This document shows, one piece after another, positions 46,019 through 55,156 of a DNA stretch of 64,000 nt. The DNA comes from Calliopum simillimum. Taxonomy: Eukaryota > Arthropoda > Insecta > Diptera > Lauxaniidae. The stretch's first letter is position 1, and each line of letters opens with the position of its first letter. Below the pieces are notes generated by a model, which ran no database searches, had not been told where the DNA came from, and saw nothing but the letters and a program-made list of their open reading frames with translations. The stretch is from NCBI GenBank assembly GCA_951812925.1, contig OX638369.1:42093061-42157060 (forward strand). The letters run 5' to 3'. The translations under genes and the position numbers were made by a program.

Positions 46019-46615
46019 CATGAACAAGTAGTAACTCAATTTTCATATATTGAAAATATCGATAATGGTGGATAAATCTGGAAAAATGTTAAAAAAGTCA
46101 AAAAATCGAAGAAATGTTGATGTGTGTTGATTTAAGCCAACTTGATGCCCAATCATATAATAACTAGGCACAACTCTGGTCAGCAGACTGCACTGACTCC
46201 GTGTCAAGTATAGTAAATATTTGGTTTATTCTGCTTTGTGAAAAAGAGGCCAAAAGAACTTTGTTATAGCTCTATTGTGAACATTTGAGCGTTCTTTAAA
46301 GAGAAAAAATGTTGAAGCGGTGCTGGAATTTTAATGGATTGAGCTTCTTTTATCTGTTTTATATAAAAAATATGTTTTCTTTCTAATGCTGTTTTTAGAA
46401 TGCATCTATCTCCTTTAGTTTCCGAGATATGTTGAAAACTTAGACAACGAAGTAAATAAAATTTTGTAAGAGTTCAAAAATAGTGGAATGTTGAAATATA
46501 CAAGATGTGTTTAGACTTTTTGAAAAATCAAATATAGTGGATAATTAAAAAAGTTTGAAACAGTCAGACAAATTTTGAAAGTTGCTGAAAAACCTTTTTA
46601 AGTCGAAAGTTCAGA

Positions 46616-47144
46616 ATGACCTCCACCATTTATTCCGTTCACGCTAATAAATACCTCAGCTACCCTAATGTGCAACGCACTATCTACACTTTGCACTGTG
46701 AAGACATGCAGGTGTCTACAAAAGGTTCACGACAACGAACCGAGACTGTTTCGAATTTATATATTACACACAAATGTACGAGTGTATGCACTTTTGCATT
46801 TCAACATGATATTTTTGCGATTTTCTATATAATTTTATCTGTCTTCCGATTTGGTTCTATATTCCATGGGATTTTTTTTTTGTGTTTTTTTTTTTTTTTA
46901 ATTTTAGCTGGTATGTCATTAAATTTTAGAGTTTTACCTTGTAGAATGAAGGTTGTTGGCTTATTATTAATGCTTCGCTGTTACTCTGTTGGTTGGTTCC
47001 GTTGGGCTGGCTGGTTGGTTGGTTGGTGTTCTTTTCGACAATGACGCGCTTCATATACGTGGTATATTCATATGAAAATTACTACACTGAAACAAAAACA
47101 AATTGAAAATTCAAAAATACAATATCTCAAATTAAAATCGCACC
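46616..47144. other. upstream of candidate promoter, no gene supported
   Basis: A 142-codon open frame (46616-47044) is present, but its translation shows no domain, includes a low-complexity F run from a T-stretch (46870-46899) and ends in GGTTGGTT-type simple sequence (46985-47035). I do not call it a gene. Confidence 0.4.
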
Positions 47145-47440
47145 TATATATAAAAGTTGTTGGCATACGCACGCTTAGCACAATTCCAGCTTGAAACTCT
47201 TGAGCGAGTTGAGAGCGACGCGAGAGCTGTTTGTCGCGTTTTGCATCGGCGAATATTGTATTAATTATTTTTTATTTTATTTTTATTTTTATTTTTTTGC
47301 TACGCCGCAGCGTGGCGTGGCGGTGGCGTTGTCTGGTCTGGTTTAAATGTTTTGGATTTTTCTTCCGCAGTTTTTAGCAAAACGGTTATCGGTTAAGATG
47401 TTGTCGCTGGTTCGACAATAAAGTGTGCGCGTTGTGTTGT
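47145..47440 (+). promoter_or_regulatory. TATA promoter and possible 5' non-coding exon
   Basis: TATATATAAAAG (47145-47156) is a strong TATA box; a start site would fall near 47176-47186. The next 260 bases are clearly GC-richer than the surroundings (GAGAGCGACGCGAGAGC, GCCGCAGCGTGGCGTGG), as in fly leaders. An ATG at 47347 opens a 24-codon frame stopping at TAA (47419-47421). A possible donor, TGT|GTAAAGT, lies at 47441. The next plus-strand acceptor with a gene behind it is TTTTCAG at 55061-55067, in front of the ABCG start. I infer this is its distant leader exon; an independent transcript is the alternative. Confidence 0.4.
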
Positions 47441-47671
47441 GTAAAGTGTTATGTGAGTTGTGGTTTTACTTTATTTTGCTCTGCAAAATATTCATTCTTA
47501 TGCATAAAGATATAAAAATATTTTTTAAAGGAAATCATAATTTTGTATGTTCAAAAAATGTTTAACAAAACACTACAAATAAAAAAAAATCATTGAACAA
47601 TGAAAGATCAAATCCTTAAAAAAAGCAAATACATTTTAATAATATTTTTATTCCATGAAAATTTAATTGAC

Positions 47672-48382
47672 ATATCGATACCTTAGAGCGCTATAGTCCT
47701 ATCTCCACTTTTTGCGATTTTGAGATTTTTGCAGTTATGACATCATTGTAGGCTTTTTTACCGTGTGGAAAACTGTGTGATGTCAAAATACCACTAAAAT
47801 ACCAAAATATTCGATAATTAAGAAAAATCCTATCTCCAAACTGTCATTTTTTCAAGAGCGCTACTGTCCTATCTCCACTGAATATTCATAAGTCACATTT
47901 TTAAACAAAATTCTTCGTTTTTTCGCGTTTTCTTCGCGTTTTATGACTTTTTGTGACATTTTAGTGAACAAATTTGGTTACACCCAAGGCTCCACTCTTG
48001 TTTGTCGGAACCAAAAATTCAAAAAAAAATTCATAAAAAAAAAATTCGTTTTTTCGTGTTTTCTTTGCGTCTCTTGACTTTTTACGACATTTTAGTGGAA
48101 AAAATTCAAAAAATTTACTAAATACGTGAAATTCTAGTGAAATTCTATATAAGAACAAAAGTAATGACATACTATAAATTGGCTGGGATTTCGTTAGAAA
48201 TTAATAAAATAGATTAAAAACATTAAATTATGTTAAAATATAGCATAGGTAAAAATATTGCATGTATCGTTATATCAAAATAGCAACCAATCCTAAATAA
48301 CCACTGTTTGAAATCTTCTTTTTGCATTTCCCAACAATTGGAAAAATGGAGATAGGACTATAGCGCTCCAAGGTATCGATAT
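47672..48382. mobile_element. 711-bp element with repeated AGCGCTA...CTCCAC motif (family C)
   Basis: The ends ATATCGATACCTTAGAGCGC and GCGCTCCAAGGTATCGATAT form inverted repeats of about 37 bp continuing TATAGTCCTATCTCCAC. An internal, direct copy of the inner motif (GAGCGCTACTGTCCTATCTC) lies at 47856-47878, with a shorter one at 47828. Part of the interior (48150-48220) matches the family-D repeats at 36700 and 41490. Non-coding. Confidence 0.75.
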
Positions 48383-49009
48383 ATAATGTTTCATTAGTAT
48401 TTACAGATCCTTATTCAGCGCAAAGTAATACGTAGCGTATTTTAGCTATAAATATTATAAATAAATAAAAAAAAAATATGATATAATAATATTATGTAGA
48501 ATAAAAGCAAGTTCAAAGAAAAGTTTACGGGAACGCTGAAAATTGAAAATTAAAATTTTTTAATTTAATATTTGACTGAAAAGTAAAATTTTAAAACGCG
48601 GATAAAAATCCCAAATTTTTTGTTCGTTGATTATCCCACTTAAGGAGTGCATTTTTTAATTTAAAGCGTTCCCGAAATATTTAAGAACAATATTTTGTTT
48701 CAAAAAGTGTTCTGTTGATTTATCAAAAAAAAAAAAAATTGAAAGGCATTTAAAACAAAAATAACATTTTTCCCACTTAAATTTGAAAACATTTTTTAAT
48801 TTTTTGTTCAAGAGCTCATACTTTTCTATATTAATCCTGAATCCTTCATTAAAATCGTATAAAAAGCCGAGGAGCTTTACATTTTCAAATATATGAGTAT
48901 TCAAAAGTATGATCGAACTTCCTATGGTCACCATCTTGGAAATTTTTGGAATTTTGGAAAATCATTTTACCAATTTTCAAAAAAAAAAAAAAAAAAGGAG
49001 TTGTCAGGC
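48383..49009. other. intergenic, nothing recognised
   Basis: AT-rich with overlapping small frames (48656-48934 minus, 48893-49165 plus) lacking any domain; the latter runs through an A-run and into the hairpin at 49010. Confidence 0.45.
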
Positions 49010-49139
49010 CAGGGGTTGAATCATCGCATCCGTGAACGTACAACTCGTGACATAAAATCATTAAGTAATGCGAAATACATGTGCAACATGAATTTACGTC
49101 ACGAGCTGTACATTCACGGATGCGTCGATTTGACCCCAG
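49010..49139. repeat. 130-bp hairpin
   Basis: The left arm GGGGTTGAATCATCGCATCC, then GTGAACGTACAACTCGTGAC, pairs with GTCACGAGCTGTACATTCAC and GGATGCGTCGATTTGACCCC around a loop of ~35 bases. It is GC-richer than its neighbours and preceded by an 18-nt A-run. The size fits a tiny MITE. A microRNA-like precursor is formally possible, but the near-perfect long arms argue for a transposon origin. Confidence 0.6.
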
Positions 49140-49687
49140 ATTTAAGTAGATTACGCACAGATTGACTCAAAGCCATAACAAAAACTTTAATGAATAATTC
49201 GTGACCTTAGAGCAACAGGACTCTAACTACATACGAAGTGTGTAGCAGATAGAACCCTATTGTTCTAAGATGCCGAATTGTTTTTATGGCTTCTTAATTG
49301 GAATGTATTGACTTTTTTTTGTTAATTTTTCGGTTCTTTTATTAAAGAAAACTGAAATTTTGAATGTTTGTTAAAATGTTTGGGAAGAAAATAGTCAAAT
49401 CCAATTCCTTTTACAAATTAACATAAAATTTATGTTTTTAAAAAGTCGAAAAATAAAAAAAAAACATACATTTCGGGCTTGTAATTATCTTAATGGTAAT
49501 TAAAAATTTGGAGCGTTAGACGAGCGTCAGCGTTATTTAACCGTCTCTATATCGGTGTGCTCCATGTAAATAGTATGAACATGAAACAGACAGAGATGGA
49601 AAAATACGTATGACGCTAGTCTAACGATCCAATTTAGATATGTCAGTAAGATCTTAAAGAGAACTACTTAGAAAGAGTGCTACTTTT
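49140..49687. other. intergenic, nothing recognised
   Basis: AT-rich sequence with no frame, element end or RNA gene recognised. Confidence 0.4.
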
Positions 49688-49800
49688 GGCTTGGTCAAAA
49701 ATTAAATGCCCTATATTGCAGTGCACTGCAGCATTTTAAAAACTTAACCTGTATGGAAGGTGCCACGCCCTCTTATCCGAATTCATCTTGCTTTCGCCCA
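49688..49800 (+). repeat. TATACCC-family fragment
   Basis: GGCTTGGTCAAAAATTAAAT, GCCCTATATTGCAG and TATGGAAGGTGCCACGCCCT correspond to the beginning of the 17951-18614 copy. It stops at CTTGCTTTCGCCCA, next to the folded Tc1 element. Confidence 0.65.
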
Positions 49801-50009
49801 AGGAAAAAGAAATAGCACGATTGAGTGTATTTTAAAAAAATTAATTTTATTTAGTAAGTCGAATGGATAAGTTTGGATTATTGAAGTAAAAAATTAATTT
49901 GGAGTTCATAGGCAGAAACACCTGGAAAAAGAAATAGCACACGTGTGAAGTCCTGTGGAAAAGGAAAGCAACCATATTGAATAACCTGCTTAAAACAACT
50001 TGTAATTAC

Positions 50010-50563
50010 TTACAACGTTAGTATTTTGTGGTGTGGCCACGATTTTTGATTGTTTCGCAACTTCTACGAGGCAAGCCCTCCAAAAGTTTTTCGCATCTGC
50101 CCAAAGTTCTTCCAAATTTTTATAGTTTTTCTATCCAATAAAATTTTTCACGTAATTCCAAAGGTTCTCTATTTGGTTTAGATCAGGTCTTTGAGCTGGC
50201 CAGTCCAAAACATATATTTTTTCAGCCCCTACCCAGTTTTTCCCTAGTATAGCTGAATGCTTTGGATCATTGTCCTGCATAATGATCCAATTAACTGGCA
50301 TGGAATCAAATAAAAACGGCTCCATTGTATTCCGGAGTAAGCTAAAGTATCCGAATTGGTCTAATTTACTATCAATTTTGACCAATTGTCCCACTCCATG
50401 CCAAGAAAATGCGCAGCATATCATGACACAACTTCCACCGTGCTTAACGCTTTTGGTGGTGTACTTTGAGTTGAACTCTTAGCACTTTGGGCGATGCAAA
50501 AATGTTTTCCTATCAAGTCCAATGCGATCAATTTTAGTTTCATCGCTCCAAATGCCAAGAATT
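50010..50563 (-). pseudogene. Tc1 transposase C-terminal half, left arm
   Basis: From the unpaired centre leftwards: LGIWSDETKIDRIGLDRK (first catalytic Asp in WSDETK), then FSWHGVGQLVKIDSKLDQF, NWIIMQDNDPKHSAILGKNW (second Asp) and DWPAQRPDLNQIENLWNYVK (Glu). The spacing from QD to the Glu of IENLW is 34 residues, as in the DD34E Tc1 group. The N-terminal DNA-binding domain is missing, and a stop interrupts the frame after FLHRPKC. Not functional. Confidence 0.85.
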
Positions 50564-50589
50564 CAACCCAAAGTACACTATCAAAAGCG

Positions 50590-51010
50590 TAAAGTCCGGT
50601 GGAGGTATTGTCATGGTGTGAGACACATTTTCTTGGCATGGAGTGGGACCATTATTCAAAATTGATGGCAAATTGGACCAATTCGGATACGATGGAGCCG
50701 TTTTCATTTGATTCCATGTCAGTTAATTGGATTTTTATGCAGGACAATGATCCAAGGCATTCAGCTAAATTAGTGAAAAACTGGGTTGGGGCTGAAAAAT
50801 CCATGTTTTGGACTGGCCAGCTCAAAGACCTGATCTAAGCCCTATAGAGAACCTTTGAAATTATGTGAAAAATATTATTGGGTAGAAAAACTATAAAAAT
50901 TTGGAAGAATTTTGGGCAAGAATTCAGAAGCGTGGTATTCCAGTCCAAAGAGCAGATGCCAAAAACATGTGGAGGACTTGCATCGTAGTTGTCGCGAAAC
51001 AATCAAAAAT
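50590..51010 (+). pseudogene. Tc1 transposase C-terminal half, right arm
   Basis: The same region on the opposite strand: FSFDSMSVNWIFMQDNDPRH, SAKLVKNWVGAEKSMFW, then a shift before GPAQRPDLI-type sequence and a NLW/YVK block near 50855. More damaged than the left arm. It shares the arm's terminal repeat. Confidence 0.8.
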
Positions 51011-51278
51011 CGTGAACAAACCACAAAATACTAACGTTATAAGTAAATTCAAGTTATTTTAAGCAGGTTATTCAATATGGTTGCTTTCCTTTTTCACAGG
51101 ACTTCACACGTGTGCTATTTCTTTTTCCAGGTGTTTCTGCATCTTCAAAAGCTTAAATGGCTTCAACAGAGCTAAACGAAGGAAAATATTTTAAGTTTGT
51201 GGTTTTTTTAGGCCTATGAATTCCAAATTAATTTTTTACTACAATAATTCATTCATATTCATTCGACATACTAAATAA

Positions 51279-52229
51279 AATACATACAGATTGATTTTTT
51301 TTCGCTAAATGTTCAGTCTTTGGAAAGTTTATTATTCTCCTATAGTTTCACCATAAGAAGTAAACAACATTTAAAACAAAAGACTTGTTTTTATTACTAA
51401 AAGATATATTATACCTCTAAATGTCCATGTTTTGCTGCTGTTGTCACAGTCTTTTTTTTTTTTTTTCGGTATTTCCTTATTGTTTGTTTTCACAAAAATT
51501 TAAGTTACAACAATAAACAATTTAAATTAATTTTATTCAATTCATTAGAATCACATATGCGCATTATAAATACAAAATGTCGTAAGTAACTAGATATATT
51601 TGACGTGCTAATTAAGGTATAATTTTAAATTATTATACTTAGAATAAAAATCCCTTATTAGTTTGGTTTTGCTAACGTCACTACGATCACGAAACGTAGT
51701 AAATACACGATCGATTGTAATAAATTTAAATATTAAATAAAAATATTTTTTATATTGTATAATTCAATATGAAAAAAAAAAACCAACAACCTCCAAAAAA
51801 AAAAAAACTAACAAATTAGATATCTTTGGTCTGGCGAAAAATTAAATATGGCACCAAAAACTGAACCTTGTACTTGTGAAAGTATTAAATTCACAAAAAA
51901 AAAGTGTACTATTTATGTGTAAATATGACCTCACAAAACGTTATTTAAGATTTTGTCGAGACCAAAAAAAACCTAAAGCTTATCATATATGAAAAAATTA
52001 TTTCATAAATGAAACTTTATTGGAATGTCTTTATAAGTAGTTTATCGGCAAAACACAAAATCGGACTATATTATTTCTGTGCTCGTTTAGAAAGTTTGGC
52101 CATTTACTCAAAAAATATAGCTGAAGAATATAACGTAAACAAAATCGAAGCTAACAAAATGCTCTTGTTTTGGGACAACTTTTCTCTTTTTCAAAGAAGT
52201 AATTTTTTTTGGATTTTTAAATATGTGTA
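51279..52229. other. intergenic, nothing recognised
   Basis: AT-rich with a T-run at 51450-51467 and A-runs near 51773 and 51797. The 73-codon frame at 52009-52230 has no domain. Confidence 0.4.
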
Positions 52230-52583
52230 ATTTTGACAAAACAACCTAACTCGAAATTGGTAACTTTTCAGGACAACTAAGAAACTGCTTACGGCTTCTC
52301 AGTAATGTGGCTGAATTGATGCAGAGTTGAATCTCCTTTATCAATAAATTTTTGCTTACCCTAAAATGTCAGCTGTCAAACTGTTTTCTTTTTTCTTTTG
52401 GCTGGCAACACTTTACCGCACAAATTCAAATCTTGCATGAATTATGGGACATCATTATACATATATTTGGCACTTAAAATTATACAGACATGATGATCAC
52501 ATCAATAGCGTATTTAAATTTTATATTTATAACTTAAATCCTGAAAAATTGTCTTATTTCGAGTTAGGTTGTTTTGTCAAAAA
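52230..52583. mobile_element. MITE of the ACAACCTAACTCGAAAT family, copy 2
   Basis: TTTTGACAAAACAACCTAAC at the left and GTTAGGTTGTTTTGTCAAAA at the right are perfect inverted repeats, extending through TCGAAAT. The interior matches 32793-33150 in reverse. It stands only 15 bases before the dispersed repeat 52599-52980, whose other copy at 43651 lacks this element, so it is younger than that duplication or independent of it. Confidence 0.85.
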
Positions 52584-52598
52584 TCGTCAGGTAGTCGT

Positions 52599-52980
52599 AT
52601 ACGCAATACAAAAATTTGTCCTACCTTTTTTCTATGTTGGATATGGAGCACGATTTTGAATTATAAACCATTAGAAAGGTATTTGTGTGTAAATATGCAC
52701 AAAGTTAAAATTTTTTTAATAAATGTAAATTTTTCAATATTAACAGCGACAAAATACGCTCTCACACAGAGCTGAAAAGAGCGTACAGCACAACGAGAAT
52801 TACAAAAAGCTGACTGAAACTGATTTCATTGTTCTTTTCGTTTCACATTTGTCATTGTACAAATGATAAATGAGCTTTTCTATTTTGTACCAAATAGCAA
52901 AAAAAGTACTAAAACTGTCCAAAAAGTACTCAAAATGTTTAATACATTTGTGGTCAAATTTTCACCATTGGACGATTCTA
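52599..52980 (+). repeat. dispersed direct repeat, copy 2 (with 43651-44071)
   Basis: Same blocks and order as copy 1 (TTAGAAAGGTATTTGTGTGT, AATATTAACAGCGACAAAAT, AAAAAGCTGACTGAAACTGA, GTACCAAATAGCAAAAAAAG). It lacks about 40 bp present in copy 1, around the ATTTAATCCAAG-like middle and the TGTATTTGGT piece. No reading frame. Confidence 0.8.
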
Positions 52981-53041
52981 GTATATTTTAAATTGTCATA
53001 TAAACTTTGCAGCAATAAAATTAATTAATTACAATTAATAA

Positions 53042-53666
53042 CACAGTGCAACAAATTGATGGGAAATCAATCTAAATTTGACCTCGATAACTTTTTTTTT
53101 CAGATTCTGAATCTGTTAACCGTTTTTTCTCTCAGGTCTAAGATCCGAGTTATCCTTGATTTACAGAAAACGCTGTCTTCAAACATACGGCGTACATCCA
53201 GGAAATAATGTACTTAGTACACTTTTGCCGACGGCATCAAATAGGTCTAATATTTCTCCTGAAACCATACCTGTAACTTTTTTTATTGGATCATTACTTA
53301 CTCTCTGAGGTACCATCCATTGAAGTAAAAGCATCGAAAATCCATGAAAAGGACTACATTAAATTTGTATAGAGTTGAGATACCTTTACTTCAATGGATG
53401 ATATCTCAGAAAATAATGATTCAATTGAAAAATTAAATGTTAAGGAGAACGCTTAGGACTATTCCATGCCGCTGCGGAAAGTGATATACACTACTTCCTG
53501 AATGTACGCCATATGTCTGAGAAAAGCATTTTCTGCACTTTAAATCAAGCATAAGTTGGATCTCAGACCTGATAGGAAAAAACCATTATCAGCTTCGGAC
53601 TCATCGGCCCTGAAATAGTCAAAAAAAGTTACCGAGATTAATTTTAGATTTTTGTGTTGCACAGTG
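53042..53666. mobile_element. foldback element 3 with TAA target duplication
   Basis: CACAGTGCAACAAA at the left and TTTGTGTTGCACAGTG at the right, flanked by TAA on both sides (53039-53041 and 53667-53669). Arms pair through CTCGATAACTTTTTTT / AAAAAAGTTACCGAG, the TCTAAGATCCGAGTTATCCT / GTTGGATCTCAGACC region, GCGTACATCCAGGAA / TTCCTGAATGTACGC, and CCATTGAAGTAAA / TTTACTTCAATGG. Pairing is diverged, so it is older than elements 1 and 2. Non-coding. Confidence 0.75.
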
Positions 53667-53669
53667 TAA

Positions 53670-55067
53670 TTAATTATTCAAGTACTTGCCTATACATATC
53701 TGAAAACTATTTTTCAAAAATATCCTAAAAAATTTATTTATGAATGCGATTGAAAAAGTTATTATCGAAATCGGCAGCCCAAAATCATCTAAAAAGTAAA
53801 CTCGAACTCTAAAATTTTTTTTGCTTATTTTTTTTTTTTTCTCAGAACAGCGTTAGCTAACCACATCCTCATTAGAACACGTGTGCCAAATTTGTAAGCA
53901 TTACGCTTCGTTGAGTTAATCTGATAACAATAAATTTTTAATTACATTCGAAATTACATATGTAAATTTCAGTTTAAAGATTGTGATTAGTCTCTTGATT
54001 TGCGGTCAGCAGAATTGGATTTACTTTTACGTCTGTGTATACAGCGGCATCGGGGAATGTTTTCGCTAGTCTCCGATTTTTCTTTTTTGATGCAAGATTA
54101 CCAACTTTTATAGCTTAAATTTAAATTTTTAGACATAGATCCTTATCATGAATTAATATTCTCGAGAATTTTTCTCAGACTGTCGCCAAACTTTTGGAAT
54201 AAACTTTGTTTTTATTAAAAAATAAAAAATGGAATAAAAAGAAAAAAATAAAAACCATAATAATAAACAACAATCACTAAAATGCGAATTAAGAAAAAGT
54301 GTCAATATTATAACCCATAAACAGCTTTGTTTTTAAATATCATCTGAGTTTCAATTATAAATTTGAAACAATTTTAATTACAGTTAATTAGTTAATATTG
54401 AATATATACATACATAGCTGTGATTTGTATAAAAATATTAGAATAACAAGCCATAAAATGTGTAACCAAGTATCAGGCAATATATTTTTGTTATTTTTTG
54501 TAATTTACCTTTATATACTTTACTTATGTATGTTATGTATAATTGAAAATTGCAAATTAGTATAAAAAATTGTGTTTTTTTTTAATTACAATATAAATTT
54601 TTTTCCTACATATAACAATTTCAAAGTTAGGGTTAAAATTTATGGGATGATTAAAATCTTATAGTACTTTATAGTATAATTACACTTTAGTTATTAACTA
54701 CATGATTATGAGATGTTAATTTTGATTTGTTTAAATAGCGATTCATAATTTCATAAAAAATTTAAGTAGCCAATTTTCGAGTAAAAAATATATAAGTAAT
54801 ACGTGTAAATGTAAAAATATTTTTGTAAAGATCAAGAAAATCAGGTTTTCTTAACGAACTCTATATAAATGTACTTAATAAAACTCAGGTCGTTGATTTA
54901 AGCAAATAATTTTTCTGTTTTATTAAAAATAACCAGACTCAGTTAAGAACTTTAGTTTAATGGAATAAATAAATTTTAAAAGTTTTGTTTAAGTGCTCAA
55001 CATCGTTTTAAGTATTTTAATAATGAGTCTTATTAATTAAAATTTTTAATTGTTTTTTTTTTTTCAG
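53670..55067. other. AT-rich stretch upstream of the ABCG gene
   Basis: No frame or element ends recognised. It ends in a good polypyrimidine tract and acceptor (TTTTTTTTTTTTCAG at 55053-55067), implying that it is intron of the ABCG transcript. Confidence 0.5.
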
Positions 55068-55156
55068 ATGCAGTAATTTACTTTATAGAAATAAAAAATT
55101 GTAACATTTAACATTAACGGATATATAGAAGACAATTATACACAGAATTATCCAGA
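55068..55156 (+). promoter_or_regulatory. 5' UTR part of ABCG first coding exon, minimal uORF
   Basis: The acceptor CAG at 55065-55067 precedes an 89-base leader that begins immediately with ATGCAGTAA, a two-codon upstream frame, before the true ATG at 55157 (context CCAGAATGG). Presence of the acceptor means a further 5' exon exists upstream; 47176-47440 is a candidate. Confidence 0.5.

Larger units (their letters stand above)
44072..46615 (+). other. cryptically simple GAAAAATGTTGAAAA tract
   Basis: Outside the two inserted elements (44353-44686, 45117-46018), this tract is dominated by loose repeats of GAAAAATGTT, TTGAAAA, AAAAAGTCG and GAAAAATTTTAG, with strong purine bias on the plus strand. 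The complementary style (TTTTCAACTTTTTTC, TTTCAACACTTTTCGG) occurs at 55420-55760. Units are too diverged to give a fixed period by eye. No gene. Confidence 0.5.
49848..51278. mobile_element. Tc1-type transposon folded back on itself
   Basis: Two arms (49848-50475 and 50566-51278) are inverted copies of the same 3' half of a Tc1 transposon, joined by an 88-bp unpaired centre. Each arm ends with GGAAAAAGAAATAGCACACG / CGTGTGCTATTTCTTTTTCC followed by CAGGTGTTTC or its complement. Homology continues outward (AAAAAATTAATTTGGA), with about 75 bp present only on the right. The left arm encodes, on the minus strand, the C-terminal transposase half; the right arm encodes the same on the plus strand. 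The structure would make a hairpin of over 600 bp. Confidence 0.85.

Noticed and set aside
46616..47044. 142-codon plus-strand open frame
   Set aside because: It contains a phenylalanine run from a T-stretch and simple GGTT repeats, has no domain, and sits just upstream of a promoter-like region.
53042..53666. Transib or RAG-like element because of the CACAGTG end
   Set aside because: The target duplication is TAA (3 bp), not the 5 bp expected for Transib, and there is no transposase.
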